Assembly: GCA_036346205.1 (NCBI GenBank)
Contig: JARFJB010001978.1
Location: forward strand, 574,001-638,000
Length of the DNA: 64,000 nt
From: Vesta saturnalis
Lineage: Eukaryota > Arthropoda > Insecta > Coleoptera > Lampyridae
Direction of reading: 5' to 3'
Shown: piece by piece, positions 42,741 through 55,440 of the stretch
How the letters are laid out: the number at the start of each line of letters is the position of its first letter
Position numbering within the stretch: position 1 is the stretch's first letter
Translations under genes and position numbers: made by a program
Notes under the pieces: model-generated
What the model was told of the DNA's origin: nothing
The model's database searches: none
Seen by the model: the letters and a program-made list of their open reading frames with translations, nothing else

Positions 42741-42965
42741 TTATATAATTATTATAATAAGTTTTGTAATAAACGTAATAAAAGTAAATATGTAATTAAA
42801 ATTTTTTTAAATGCATCAAGAACAAATTTGCCTCGAGTAGGATTTAAACCTACGACATGTACTTTGCTAGAGTACCGCTCTACCAACTGAGCTATCAAGC
42901 CACAAGCCCCAATCGGTGTAAATTTTGTCTTTATGTATGTAGAGCTCATGTAAATTATAAATATA
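42740..42965 (-). repeat. tRNA-like repeat, third locus
   Basis: The minus strand carries the tRNA-like core at 42831-42900 (CTTGATAGCTCAGTTGGTAG, then AGCGGTACTCTAGCAAAGTA and GTTTAAATCCTACTCGAGG). It has a better D-arm than the other copies and the same CTAGCAA loop. Flanks match the family: TAAAAGTAAATATGTAATTA on one side and AAATTTTGTCTTTATGTATG on the other. The matching flanks beyond the tRNA part show this is a dispersed repeat, not an isolated tRNA gene. Confidence 0.75.
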
Positions 42966-43199
42966 ATGAGATTATTATTATTTTATATAACGTATTTAAA
43001 ATAGATATTTCTTGTTGTTTTTCTTTTTTTCCACCACGTATTTGGTGTGGAATCTTCGGAGCTCCGCTTGACCCATCAAATACAACATTTTAATCTGCAA
43101 CAGTTTTTTTTCTATTGCATTCTACGTTCAATATACATTATTTACTTAACTAATTCCGGACTAACCTTGTTTTGTCCAAATTCGGTTTAAAACCCTATC

Positions 43200-43350
43200 C
43201 AACCTCTAGTATATATGTCCGTATAATTCCTCATAGTTCTCCGTATAATTCCTCATATTTCCTTGTATTTCTCTATATTTTCACGTACTTCCTTATATTT
43301 CCCCTTTTATTTCCTCGTACTTCCCGGTATTTCCTTGTACACCAAACTTA
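43200..43350. repeat. degenerate 10-12-bp pyrimidine-rich minisatellite
   Basis: Variants of TATTTCCTCGTAC, such as TATAATTCCTCAT, TATTTCCTTG and TACTTCC, follow one another about twelve times. The open frame over it is a repeat artefact. Confidence 0.65.
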
Positions 43351-43844
43351 CTTAGCAGTTCACCCCTCGTTAAAGTCAATAAAAAAAATCATTCATTATC
43401 CGTCAATGCCTGGTAATACCTCTCAGCAAATATTTGTGTTAAGAATCCCTTGCATTCGAGGAGGGATAACTCACTTCTGCCATACATGACAAAGTCCAAC
43501 CGAAATAGTTCATAGTTATTTGCAGTTTTGGAACCACACAGAACCCTTCACCCTTTCACCATAACACCAAAATCTTCTTCGGAGACCGCTAGCAAGCTTT
43601 GCCAAAATCTTGTTCTGATATTTAACAAGTATGAACTGGTGTGAAATTTCCATAACGTAGGCTCAAGAATCCATATACGAAATCACTGCTTAGTTACTTT
43701 CAATTAAAATGTTGATGTTTACCCAACAAGTTTTTGTAATAGGTATCCATCATCCAACATTAGCAGTCCCGGCGTGTTTTACTACGCCCCTTAATGATTT
43801 ATCTCCCACTCTTTTTAGATAGAAATAATTGAAAGCGCTAGGGC

Positions 43845-43945
43845 ATTTCTCATACCCAAAAGTCCCTAGATACCGAATTTCATTAAAACTAAAACAGTCC
43901 CCATACCCAGAAGTTCCTAAATACCGAGTTTATCGATCACCCTTA
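43845..43945. repeat. short tandem duplication
   Basis: CATACCCA(A/G)AAGT(C/T)CCTA, then (G/A)ATACCGA(A/G)TTT, occurs twice, about 63 bp apart. Non-coding. Confidence 0.6.
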
Positions 43946-44444
43946 CCCCAACGTTTTCTCAGAAATACATAACGCACACACAGTTGGCAAAGCTGAAACG
44001 CCATGATTTAACATGTTCATTGGTAATTACAATAATATAGTCAAGCTTATGAATTATTGCATTCACAAAAGAGAAAATTTTAAGAGTTTGGAGATTAGCA
44101 ACTCTCAACTACTTTATCAATGAAGCGATTTTTTTCTTCAAATTTGGTTGAAGCGTATTCGAGACCAACTGAAAGTCTAAAATTGTCAACTTTAACATAG
44201 TCAACATAATTTACCCATCACAGTAAATTACAGTTCACAAGATAGAGTACTAATTAAAATTTTAAATTTTTTGTAATAAGCTACAGCAGCCATTTAAATA
44301 CTAATAACAAACAATGTAACGGTTTAAGTAAAACACAAATATTATAAATTTCTCTTTCTTTATAAATAAAGCATTGCAAATAAAATTTTATTATTGCAAT
44401 GATCACGCATGTATGCTATGAGGAACCACTTTTAATCTCGGGAG

Positions 44445-44529
44445 TGAAAAGGAAAAGGCAACGTATTTCATTCCCTCCTCAAGGCGGAGGGCGGGCTGCT
44501 TGAACTTTCCCGAGCTCCTTCAGCCACAA
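44445..44529 (-). repeat. truncated SINE 3' tail
   Basis: The minus strand matches the last ~85 bp of the SINE at 20259-20638, including GAAGGAGCT, the GCCCGCCCTCC hairpin arm and GTTGCCTTTTCC. The tRNA-like head is missing. Confidence 0.75.
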
Positions 44530-44921
44530 GTGAATGTTCTAGCCCAAGGGCTTAACATATTTGTCAGTCGCAGTATGTGTGTTATTTTTTGTCATTCCGA
44601 GATTAAATATACCAAAATTCATCGCGAAGTTTTAAAATCCCAGATGCGAAATGGCGCGCAATTCTTCATTAGGAATCTAGGTTTTCCGTCACATTGGGTT
44701 CCAAGGGATTAAAAGTTACTGTTCATTCCTAGAGAGTAAATGTGATACTTCAGTCCATAGAAACAGGGACTGAAACAATAGGTATATTTAATCTCGAAAT
44801 TACAAAAAGTTAATTTTAGCTCTCTTTAGATTGACATAAACTCGTCTGCAGTGCATCAATATGTAGTTTATTAGCGACATTACTAAGTAATGGAATAGTG
44901 AACATTGTATGGTTTCTGGAA

Positions 44922-45165
44922 TTAAGTTGGAGGACTGTGCGACAAACTGAACCAGTAAGTAAGTAAATTACCAGCACTACCCGTCATAATTTTGTATAGT
45001 TCTACCAAAATTAGAATCGTTCTTCTTCTCGTTACAGATGGGCGATTATGAAATTTTAAGGAATAATAACGTTGATAGTTCAAATTGAAGTGATGCTCTC
45101 TAAAATATAGCATTTTTAAAAATCTACTTTGTACCCCTTCCATCATATATTTATATTTGGACATC
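44922..45165 (-). pseudogene. LINE ORF2 C-terminal fragment, inverted to its neighbour
   Basis: The minus-strand frame begins SKYKYMMEGVQSRFLKMLYF and continues with RRRTILILVELYKIMTGSAG. The pattern VQxRFxxMxYxR followed by RRxxxxLxxLYKI is the end of ORF2 in many Jockey/CR1-type LINEs. It abuts the plus-strand endonuclease domain at about 45165, so the two LINE parts point away from each other. This layout is what 5' inversion by twin priming leaves behind. Confidence 0.7.
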
Positions 45166-45776
45166 CGTTTCTATCAGAAGCACAAGGCTCCCCTGGAAGC
45201 ACTAATTCGCCAGACCTGCAATTTCCCAGATACAACATCTACTCTAACGTTTGCCTTAAAGGCGGAGTATGTGCGTATACAAAGGACAACGTTGGTTGTA
45301 AGAGGTTGTCCACTTTGGAAAACAATAAATTTGACGCGATTTTGTTCAATCATTCTGGGCCCCAATTTTTGAAATTCTACTGTTGTTTGTATAGGTCTCC
45401 CAATGATCTCAAACTTTTTGATTATCTTAGTCTGAAAATAGACTATCTCTTATCACAGTTTTCATCTTGCGATATTTCAATTCTGGAAGATTTTAATGTC
45501 CACAACTCCAATTGGTTTCAATTTTTATCTACCACTAATCCCGCAGGTCATAGTGCAGAAGCATTTGCTGTATCCTGTGATCTCACACAAGTCATTTCCG
45601 AACCAACCAGAATCCCTGACAACCCTAACCATACTCACATCTCCTGGACGTATTCCTTACAACTAACCCACGTCTATAAAACAAGAGGTCTTTCCCCACT
45701 TGGCAAATTAGATCACTGCCTAATCGAAATAACTTCCTCTATACCCAATTCCACTGTTACTCGAAAAACAGATTGA
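45129..45776 (+). pseudogene. LINE apurinic-type endonuclease domain, 5'-truncated
   Basis: The frame shows FLSEAQGSPGSTNSPDLQFP, KGGVCAYTKDNVGCKRL, FYCCLYRSPNDLKLFDYLSL, ISILEDFNVHNSNW, CDLTQVISEPTRIPDN, and SPLGKLDHCLIEI. These are the blocks of the exonuclease-endonuclease-phosphatase fold used by LINEs to nick target DNA. The usual GDFN motif is EDFN here, and the SDH block is KLDH. The first blocks of the fold are missing, so the 5' end is truncated. The frame stays open for about 215 codons. Confidence 0.85.
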
Positions 45777-47000
45777 ACTATCTGGTGTTTTAAATCAGCT
45801 AACTGGAGCGAACTGCGAGATTTTTTGCAACCTTCCCTGGCGTGTCTATTGCTCTAAACACTCCTTCTCTTCAAACATTGCTCTTTCAACAACTGAAGTT
45901 ATCTTGGTGTGTATGGGGTTATACATTCCCAAAAACCAATCGTGCAAGTCATGCCCGCTCCCAACCCTGGCTTAAAAGGGCCTTGCACTGATGCATTATC
46001 GCAAAGGCATAAACTCTATACCAAATGGAAATCAAATAAATCTGTCGAAAATCACGCCGACTATATTTCCGCAAGGAATAGTTGCAAAAGCATCGCCATT
46101 AAAGCTAATGTCTCAATGATTCTGGTAAAATTGTATCGTCGCCAACATCTACCCCGTACGCTATGAAACCAATCCACTTTCCATACAGGCTCCTAGAATC
46201 ATTTATCAATAAATTTGACTCAAACAAGGCGACTGGCCCTGACGGTATTCCAGTTATGGTCCTTTACCCCGAGCTAGTACTTGTATTGTTCAAACCCTTT
46301 TCGATCTCCATGTCATCAGGAGAGTTTCCCTCATCGTGGAAGTCGGTAAAAGTCCAACCTATTCCTAAAAAGGGCGACAAAACCGATCCCTCAAACTATC
46401 GACCAATAGCTGAAAAAGCCCCAACCACCAGCTACTTTCGTTACTGGAGTTCAATAAACTCTAAACGACTACCAGTATGGGTTCAGAGAGAGTCGTTCAA
46501 CGGGTGATCTTTCATATGTTACCCAACTTTGTAATAACACATTAGAAGTCCTGTGAAACAGGGTTTTGACCAGGTTTGGCACAAGTGCCGACTTACCAAG
46601 CTCACCTCGTTCGGATTATCCGATACGCTCTTCAATTGAATTTCCGGCTTTCTTGACAAAAGACGTATACGCGTTGTTGTAGATGGCTTCTTTCGAAATA
46701 AATTACTATTCACGCGGGCGTACCCCAAGGATCAGTGATAGCTCCTACACTTTTTCTGCTATAACTAAATGACCTCATTTCCTCAACAACTAACCCGATA
46801 CATTGCTTTGCAGGCAACAGCACTCTACGTTGTAGTTCTCAGTTTTCCCACAACATTAAGTGTAGTCAGGACGTTAAAGTGAAAATGGCAGACTGAATCA
46901 ACAGTGACTTGAATGGGGAAGGAATAATCCACTCATGTTCAACGTAGACAAATCCCAGCGTTACCTTGTGTCCGCCATGAAAGACCGATCATTTCCTGTC
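45777..47000 (+). pseudogene. LINE reverse transcriptase, decayed
   Basis: Following the endonuclease in shifting frames are KATGPDGIPVMVLYPELVLV at 46230-46290, GEFPSSWKSVKVQPIPKKGD then PSNYRPIA at 46320-46410, QYGFRESRSTGDLSYVTQL near 46473-46530, RVLTRFG-like pieces, VDGFFRNKLLFTRAYPKDQ-like and GVPQGSVI-related sequence near 46710-46740. The catalytic box reads FAGN at 46807-46818 where FADD is expected, so both aspartates are lost. NVDKSQ follows near 46940. Clade is Jockey/CR1-like by pattern; not settled. Confidence 0.82.
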
Positions 47001-50000
47001 GAATGGCTTAGATCACTGTCAGAGACAATATATGAATCTTATAGAAACTAGGGAGGTATGCAGACATAGAAAAGCACGGAAAAAGATTCTGAATGAAAAA
47101 TAAATAAGGGACAGGGATTGTTTTGTTTACCCCGCAAGGGAATAGCGTGAATGTTATGTTGTGAGCCAGTTACACAAACATGGGATAAACCCGTTTGTGC
47201 GACTGGCGCAACCCATCCTGCATGGGACCATATATTTACCGGTCTTAACACTTTTAGTAACAATTTTAATTACTTATTATTTTCCTAAAGTTAGAAATTG
47301 GTATGAATTTCTAACTTGTATAAAAGGCTTTAGACAATTTAGTTTATTAGACAAACGATTAAACCTGCAATAGAAGGTTGAAATAGATTTCCATGATACC
47401 TGCTTTAGTGTCTAAATGTCAAGCTTCGTCTGTTATAAATGAAATACTCTGAAATATGTTACACCGAAATGTCAAGGTTTTCTTTATAATCAAAATAGGC
47501 TATAAATAAGAGATTTTTTATTAATCCCTATACATACATAATCAGTAATTTTGATCAAAGTAAAAAAAGTTGGATTTTTTTATTAGAATAGAAATCAACA
47601 ACAAAAGGGCATTATGAAATCATCTCTTTTGACACACTTTGTAAAATTATAATTCCGTTTTTTTGAAATTACTAAGTGATATCTATATTCTTATAAATTG
47701 TTATCAAATGTCTTATTAAACTCGCAATCGATATTATGATTAAACGCTGTCATTATTAGAAAGTACTATTGCCTTCATTTGTTTCGTTTAAATACCAATT
47801 AGCTAGCAATTAGTTGTCGACAATTTTCCTAATATCATCAATTAATATATTATATTCCAGTAGCAATCAAATTATTGTCTTTTTTTTAAATTTAATGATA
47901 CATATTCATATAAATAGATTACCTTAGTAACTATACAATAAGGCTACATTCCCATGGTAGGTGTGATAGAAGGTTGATAAAGGTGTGAATGAAAACGTTT
48001 TTCTGAATTTACTTACTTATTGGAATAACATTTTTAGTGCCTGTATCCTCACAGATTCGGTAGTACTTATATAATAACAAATATAATAAAAATAAAAAAT
48101 ACGTTTTCCTATGAAAAATTATTGCAGTATCACAAAAATGTTTGATAGCCATTCCGTATAGTGCAATAAATAACTATAATTTTATACCTTACAATATAAA
48201 GAAATTTAGATTTCAAAATAATAGTGTATAAAATATTTCATTTTTCCACAGTTTATGTTGAGGAATCTCGCTATTGCATTAATCTAGAAAACTGCTTTGC
48301 TCCAAAATTTTAATACTGAGTTACTGAAGTAAAATGCGCTATATTCTAAACCTATTCACAAAGGTAACCATTAATTGAGTGAATAATAAAACTGGCGAAT
48401 AAATTCGGAGCTTCCGATGTAACTGAACCTAGCGTAATAAAAATTACTCATCTATAAATATAATGTGTGGCTACTTATAGTAAAGTAACGGGAATTCAAA
48501 CAATTGAGAATTATTCACGTTATGACGTTAAATACGCACATTAACAGATTCAACATTCATTTTTATAAAAATGTGACAGATTTAAGGTTTATATGTAGCT
48601 TCGAGCGTAAAATAGTAGCATACTTTCGTAACATAATTATGAAAAGCTTATTTGAGTAAATGTGAGAACATACCCACATAAGGCGCGTTTGTAATATTAC
48701 ACTAAATGTTATTTACGTATTTAAAAAGTAAAATGTAAATAATAATAAATTTTTGTTACACTTTCGCAGCCTTTCACTTAAAGTAATTTAAATGCACGAT
48801 CAAGCAAGAACCTTTCAACCTGCATCAGCTTTACATAAATAAAGTTTCTACTTTAATTTTAAAAAGATACCGAAAATTAAATTTAATTCTAGACTTACCT
48901 TATTTTCAAAAAACAAAATAGGAGTAATATTTATAAACTAAACTACACTTCACAAAATAAAATTAAGGCACTACACAAAAAATTAATACATTTTTCTTTT
49001 TTTATCTATTGTTCTACGGTCCCCATGCCGAACAATTTTCGGAAAAATAATCGGCTGTAATTTTCTTTTCAATCCTGCACCTGTAGAAGAACTAACAATT
49101 TAAGAACTTGAGTTCCTTTTACAGAAAGTAACATTTGGCGCATGCGTTAAGGTGAATGTCTTCGGGGAAAGTAAACAGTAAGATCAATGTGCTTAATAAG
49201 ATTTTCAACGATTAAACGAAAACACCTTGGAGTTAGACAACACACTTGTCATATTTCTTAATTAATTGTAATTAATGGTTGGTCTTTGTAGAATGAAGTT
49301 GATTTTTACTTTACGATTTATTGCTATAAACTTGAGGTGTTACTGTTTTTCTCTTTTTCCAGTTAGAATTTCTTTCCTATATCGCAATTCTGAATGTTAC
49401 ATTGATACTTATTGAGCTCCTTAATAGTACTATGTTGTACATATTAAAAGGTTGAACCTACTAGTCGATTTTGAATTTTAATTAAAATAAGATAGTTAAA
49501 CAGCAGGTTACTAGTTTTTTTTACACATAAACCATACGAAAGGATATAGTAGATGTACCTATATGCCGAACTAAATAATGGTTGCCTTGTTTTGAAAACC
49601 AGTTTATGTTTATTAGCAAATGATTTGTTATCCTTAATTACAAAAAGGATTGTTAGATTTTGATTTATAGCATTTTATTAGCTAATCCTTTTTGTAGGGC
49701 ACCGATACCTTAAGGATTAAATTACTATACTTACACTTTTGGTTGCGGTGTTTAACATTTGTGGCCCCTCCTTTAATCGGGAATTTGCCAGATGACATAT
49801 TAAACACTTCCGATCTATTTCATACATTTCTTCACATACAGAGCGTCTTCGATTCAACAATTGGTAGGCATTCAGTTATTTATGGCCAAGAACGTCGGTT
49901 TAATTAGAGGTTTGCAATTTTTAGAAATTTCAAATCACCACTATATTTTGTTCTATCTCATTTAGTTTTTAAATCATTTTAAGAAACCAAAAGTTGTAAA

Positions 50001-52430
50001 TTTATTCTTTCTTGAATAGCTCTGTAAGCCTTACAACCTTAGGTTGAAATGTTTATAACTTTATTAAGACTACCTTTAGTTTTGCTTCGTGCAAGGTTTT
50101 TTTAATAATTTGAGCAATACGTTAATTTACCTTAAAAAGTACGAATCGCGTTTTACCAATTCTGAAATACCAACAAATTTTACGATTTGAGGAAATCTAC
50201 GGTTCGGTTAACAATAACCATTAACTACATAACAAAATATTATTCGATACCTACAAGGGGAGATTTTTATGTAATAATCTATGAAAGAAAAGACAGAGAA
50301 ATAAAATAATGATTGTTCCGCATTTTTCCCTTCGACATGGACACTTGCACAACCTTTCTGCAATGCGATAGTTATTTTTGTAACTAGTGCGCTGTTTACA
50401 CATTTCTTGCTGTGAAACCTTTCATTTAGCCGAGACAGCGCACGTTTTGTGAACAAAATCTTTTGTAATCGTTTACATAAAATACGAAAACTTTAGAAAT
50501 GTTTGTTGACAGATGCCAAGTTAAATACTTAAACAAGAAAGTTTATATATTTAGTTATATACCACTTTTTAGTTTATGTATTTAAATGAAGGGTTACAAA
50601 ACACTATTTTTTATTACTACTTTAGAATAGTCATTCTTACTTGATTTTTTAAAACGGGAAGTTGTAGCACATAGCGGGAATAATTTGATTCTAACTGTTG
50701 TTGAAGAATGAGAACATGTGGCGACATCTTACAGATTTTGTAATAACTTTGTTTTTTTGTAAAATAACACGATTTTTGTTACAAAGTGGACAACGTCAAC
50801 CGAATACAACAGGACCAATAATTTTAAATGAGTAGCAATTTTAATTAAATGTATTATGGGAAAAAATAAATAAAACATTTATGTACAAACGCGAACCAAA
50901 CTGCACCTAACCTTGCTTTTGCAAAAATGACGCATGTATACACAGGGTTTCCAACTGTATAATAATTAAATTCTCAACATTGCAATGAAAAAGTTGCTAG
51001 AATTCGCTAGATTTATTTCTTTGGTACTACTATTGGCTAATGATTTTAAGTCAATAGTACTACCAAATTGGTAACCAGTAAAATAAAATGTATTATCCAA
51101 ATTTTTATTCATAAACTTATATGGAAAAGTATAACCATTGATTATATATATTCAATCGTTATAACTACTTATTTCATATTACACATAAAAACCGTAACAA
51201 AACAATATTAATTCATTAACATCTAAACTAAATTATCCATCTTCAGCTTCCGTTTCATAAGTATTTTTTGTACCTAGTTGCCCAAGTACAATTTCAGGCA
51301 GTTTGTAGGTATCAAAACATTTGTTCTTTAATTTTAAATAGTGGATGTGTTTGCTTTTAAATGTGAGGTTAAATGTACAATGTCAATGTACCGTACCGCT
51401 TAGTCGCTCAGTATTGCTAATGCCAACTGTATAATAAATAGAATAGATCAATACTGTGATAAAATAATTACGGCAATTGCCAGTCGAAATGTAGTAAAAA
51501 CAGAACAACTATGCACGCCTAATTTAAAGTTGCTTTTGGTAGAAATTGAGGATTCTCTAAAAAGTATCCATTCCTGTTAATAATTCAATATTAGTGACAA
51601 ATTCGCTAATATGGCAACGCTGTGTACACAAATATAAGGAATTACTGCAAACTGTAGAAAGCAACATTCTTTATATAAGAATATTTGCTATCAACCTCAC
51701 TCAATTGAAATCTACCTTACATTACTTGATCAAATAATGTTTTATTCTTCTATAAGTGTTCATCATTACAAAAATGTCGTTGGAGAAATACCTTTTTTGT
51801 ATACCATGATAAAAATAGCTTCTTTAATCTTTAATTGAAAACTTGGGCATATACTAGAACAATTTTTCGTAGTAGCAGAAAAAATAATCTGTATGACTCG
51901 TAAAGTAAAGGTATACCGTGCTTATCGAACCGCAGAATATACCCTATTCCTTACTCATTTTACAAGATGTTTCTGAATTGTGTATACACCTTGATACCAG
52001 ATAAGCATACTTTGCCTATATCCAAAGTTGATTCGTTAACCCGCTATATGGGTTTAAAGTTGTGGGATAATTGTCTTATTCTCAATAAAACTTAAAACAC
52101 CTGCTAACCGATTCTAATCATTTTTGGTAGGAAGGCTTTTGATTGCAATAGATACCTTTTGACACTAAAGAAAGTTTTTTTGAAACTAGGGAAATATGTG
52201 AACCCGAGTACTAGTGATCAATAATCGTTCTTATTTCTTTCGACAATTTCTAAATACGTTTGTTTTATTTTTTAATTCCTTATTCCATTTGCAAACTTTT
52301 TTCATCTTGTGAAACTTCTGTAAAGTGAATGGTTTTGTTATAAAAAAATATTCAAAGCTGTATGCAGATTTCAATAAAGTTAGGCCGGTATTGTTGGAAA
52401 TGTGGTTTAGTAAGAAACGCCTAGCACCCA
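47001..52430. other. long AT-rich stretch without a recognisable gene
   Basis: Only small hairpins were seen, for example TTTGGTACTACTATTG with CAATAGTACTACCAAA at about 51020-51067. A CACAGGGTTTCCAACTG word near 50940 resembles a mariner end but has no partner. Open frames here are short and carry no domain. Confidence 0.5.
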
Positions 52431-52439
52431 TTGAAAACA

Positions 52440-53335
52440 ATGATTCACCTTAAGTATCAGACAATCAAATAATTGCCAATAAACGGATTCTTCCAACATA
52501 TGGATGACTTTTACACTGAACAAATTAATATGGTGCTGGTGAATGGTTTGGTGAAAGTGTGAGAATTTATAGGATCTCAAACTATTAAACTTCCACAAAT
52601 ATTGAAATGTAATGGCAGTTTTACACAAAAAAATTTAAATAGAGGACATGAATGCGATGTAAGAACATCAGAAATGGAAGAACACATTTTGGATAACTCG
52701 ATGAAGGGCCAACCAGACGTGTGGAACTTGAATGCGGCGTTTCGAAAGATACTGTTAATAGAGTTGTAAAAGGACAACTTTTACATCCATTTCATTTTTT
52801 TTTAATCATTGATTTCCAAGAACCACTGAACTCTTCATGCTTTAACCACAACACACTACCAACATGAAATGGAAATCAACAGCTGGGCTGTACTTATTGA
52901 CCACTTCATTGTAGGACCTCTCGTAATGCCTAATCGTTTAAATGGGGATAGTTACTTAATTTTTTCGCAGAATGTGTTCCCTCATTTATTGGAAGATTTT
53001 CCCCTATTAATTCGTCGAAACATGTGGTTCCTGCACGATGGAGCTCTTCGACATTTCACATTAGCGGTTCGATACTGTCTGAATCAAATGTATTCAGGAA
53101 GATGGATTGGAAGAGGTAAAGATGCTCCTCAAAAATGACCAGCACAATTACCCCGAAAAATATCCTGTTATTTTTTCTTATGGGGTGCTTTAAAATCGAA
53201 GCTATACTCGCCTTTCATGAACAATGCCCAAAAACTACAAATAGATGTACAGATTTGGAAAATAAATTTCCGCTCAACGTTAATGTGTGGGTCAATGAAA
53301 ATCGCAGTCATATTGAGCATTTATTTTAATTTATC
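52440..53335 (+). pseudogene. mariner-like transposase, decayed
   Basis: Pieces in order are MDDFYTEQINMVLVNGLV at 52501 (helix-turn-helix start), ILKCNGSFTQKNLNRG, TSEMEEHILDNSM, KDTVNRVVKGQLLHPFHF near 52750-52800, then in frame from 52869 IDHFIVGPLVMPNRLNGDSY, IRRNMWFLHDGALRHFTLAV (second catalytic aspartate at HDGA), and GRWIGRG. In another frame YFFLWGALKSKLYSPF follows near 53168. The first catalytic block is absent, and the third aspartate reads Y or is lost in the shift. This is a DD41D-like mariner by the WIGRG spacing, but too damaged to be certain. Confidence 0.75.
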
Positions 53336-53742
53336 CATTTATTTCCTTTATAACTTCAATTTCTATATTTTCAACAAAACTTTCTTTAGCATCAAAAGGC
53401 CTCTATCGCAATCAAAAGTTTTCCTACCAAAAACGATCAACGATCAAGGGATTCTTGGGTTTTATTGTAAACAAAAAAAATTTCGGCAACTTTTCTTCAT
53501 GAAAATATTCACAGGGTGTTTGATCTGAACTACGTGGATTTCTCTAGGAAACCACAATCCTCGATAGTTTTTCGAATATTCGTTGGAAGGTGCCGTAAAG
53601 TACCCAAGTTTTTAAATATTGGAACAAACTACGTATATACTGAAATATTTTCAAAATGTGCACAGAAACGCAGCTATGATCTAAAAAGAAGCAAAACTTA
53701 ATATCTCTAATTATAAACAAGTTATTTCTAACGTTGCGAAAT

Positions 53743-53744
<2 letters not shown>

Positions 53745-53792
<48 letters not shown>

Positions 53793-53801
53793 ATATATAT
53801 T
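53745..53801. repeat. (TA)n microsatellite
   Basis: TA repeat with one phase shift (TATTAT) near 53780. Confidence 0.95.
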
Positions 53802-54011
53802 GGAAAAATATTATCAGCAGTCTGATTTATAATAAGTAAAACAAAGACAGTACAATCAATTCACGTGATAAGTGAGATAGAATACACAACAAACTAAAAG
53901 CGTTGATGCCATACATGCGTCTTTTGTGTAGGCTAGTATCAGTGACACGTTTAATTGCTGCTGTCAACGAGAATTGAAAATCAGCGTTTTGCAAGTCCGA
54001 CAAATACTCAT

Positions 54012-55053
54012 GTATTTCAATGAAGAAAAAACACAGATTATTAAGTGGTATTATTCAGGATGCACTGTACAAGAAATAATGGACAGGTTTGCTTTTTCCT
54101 TTGGAAACAGGCCAGTACCATCAGAAAGCACGATTATGCGTACTGTTTGTAAATTTGAAAGATGTGGATGTTTAAATAATTGTATAAAATGCAGTAGCAT
54201 TGATGGTAATAATGGTGCGCATCCTGGTCGTAACTTAAACGAAGAGAGCGAACCCCAAGAAATTCCAGTGTGTAGTTTAGCAGACATTTCCCGTGCCATA
54301 GTACAAAAATTGCCGAAGAAATAAATATTGAACCAAGAACAGTTCGCAATATCTTGAAAAGGAATAAATACCGTTGCTATAAGTTTTAAACAACACAAAA
54401 TTTTTTCTAGAACACCATCAAATGCGTATGGAATTTTGTGAAGATATGATGAATCGGGCTAATGAAAATGAAAGATTTATTGAAAATATTTTGTTTACCA
54501 ACGAGTGTTTTTTAACTTACATAGCCATCACAATCCGTCTGTCGTTGTTGGTTACTCTCGAGAAAACAAACACAGTATTCCTTACCGGACACAATACCCC
54601 AAAAAGTTAATGTGGGCAGGAATTTTAGGCAATTCCATAATTGGTCCATCTTTATCAACTTGAATGCGGACAAATATTTAGAACTGTTGAGAAACCAGAT
54701 AGTTCCAGCTGTTCAACGTCTCAATATAAATTTTGATGACATTTGATATCAAGAAGATGGCTGTCCTGCTCATACTGCAATAAGAGTTCAACAGTTTTGG
54801 AAACGACGTTCCTAACCGTATTATTATCTCACCTGATATTGCGCCGAACGACTTTTTGGTTTGGGGATGCGTATCCCAGAAAATTTATGAGCACAGGCAT
54901 GAACGTGTTAACAATTTGGAAGAACTTTGTCAAAATTACAGACGCTTTAAACAACAACAAGAAATGTTAGAAAACACTCGAATTGAATTTTATCACAGAT
55001 TGGGTTACTGTCTTGCGCAAGGTGGAGGTATTTTCGAAAATCTTATAAAGTAG
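54012..55053 (+). pseudogene. Tc1/mariner-like transposase, decayed
   Basis: The N-terminus YFNEEKTQIIKWYYSGCTVQ at 54013-54072 is a helix-turn-helix, followed by a second DNA-binding part ending INIEPRTVRNILKRNKYRCY near 54323-54382 after a frameshift. Next come MRMEFCEDMMNRANENERFI and ENILFTNEC at 54422-54508 (first catalytic aspartate replaced by asparagine), NFDDIWYQEDGCPAHTAI-like with a stop at 54737-54790, IAPNDFFVWGC near 54839-54865 and a C-terminal stretch ending GGGIFENLIK at 55053. WPARSPD-type sequence before IAPND has been lost. The element ends were not found. Confidence 0.75.
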
Positions 55054-55124
55054 ATTTTGAAAAAGTCTAATCTGTTCATTTTAAAAATAGTTGGTTTTTC
55101 AATAATGCCAAAGTTAAACCTTAA

Positions 55125-55440
55125 ACCTTAAAAAGATGTGGATGTTTAAATAACTGTATAAAATGCAGCAGCATTCATGGTAATGATGGTGAGCATCCTG
55201 GTCATAACTTAAACGAAGAGTGCGAACTCCAAGAAATTACAGTGTGTGTTTTAGCAGAAACTAATTTCGTGCAATAGTACAAAAATTGCTGAATAAATGA
55301 ATATTGAACGAAGAACAGTTCGCAATATCTTGAAAAGGAATAAATATCGTTGCTATAAGATGCAAACTACACCAGAAATTTTCCAGATCATCAAAAGCGT
55401 GTGGAATTTTTTAAGTATGATGAAAAAATATTTGGTTTTC
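55125..55440 (+). repeat. second partial copy of the adjacent transposase
   Basis: This repeats about 54157-54465 with scattered changes: AAAAGATGTGGATGTTTAAA, AACTGTATAAAATGCAG, GTCATAACTTAAACGAAGAG, GAACAGTTCGCAATATCTTG and GGAATAAATA(T/C)CGTTGCTAT. It starts and stops inside the gene and follows about 70 bp after its end, so it is a tandem partial duplication or a second truncated insertion. Confidence 0.85.

Noticed and set aside
50940..53560. Element bounded by CAGGGTTTCC near 50940 and CACAGGGTGTTTG near 53510
   Set aside because: The two words are not inverted copies of each other beyond a few bases, so they do not define one element.
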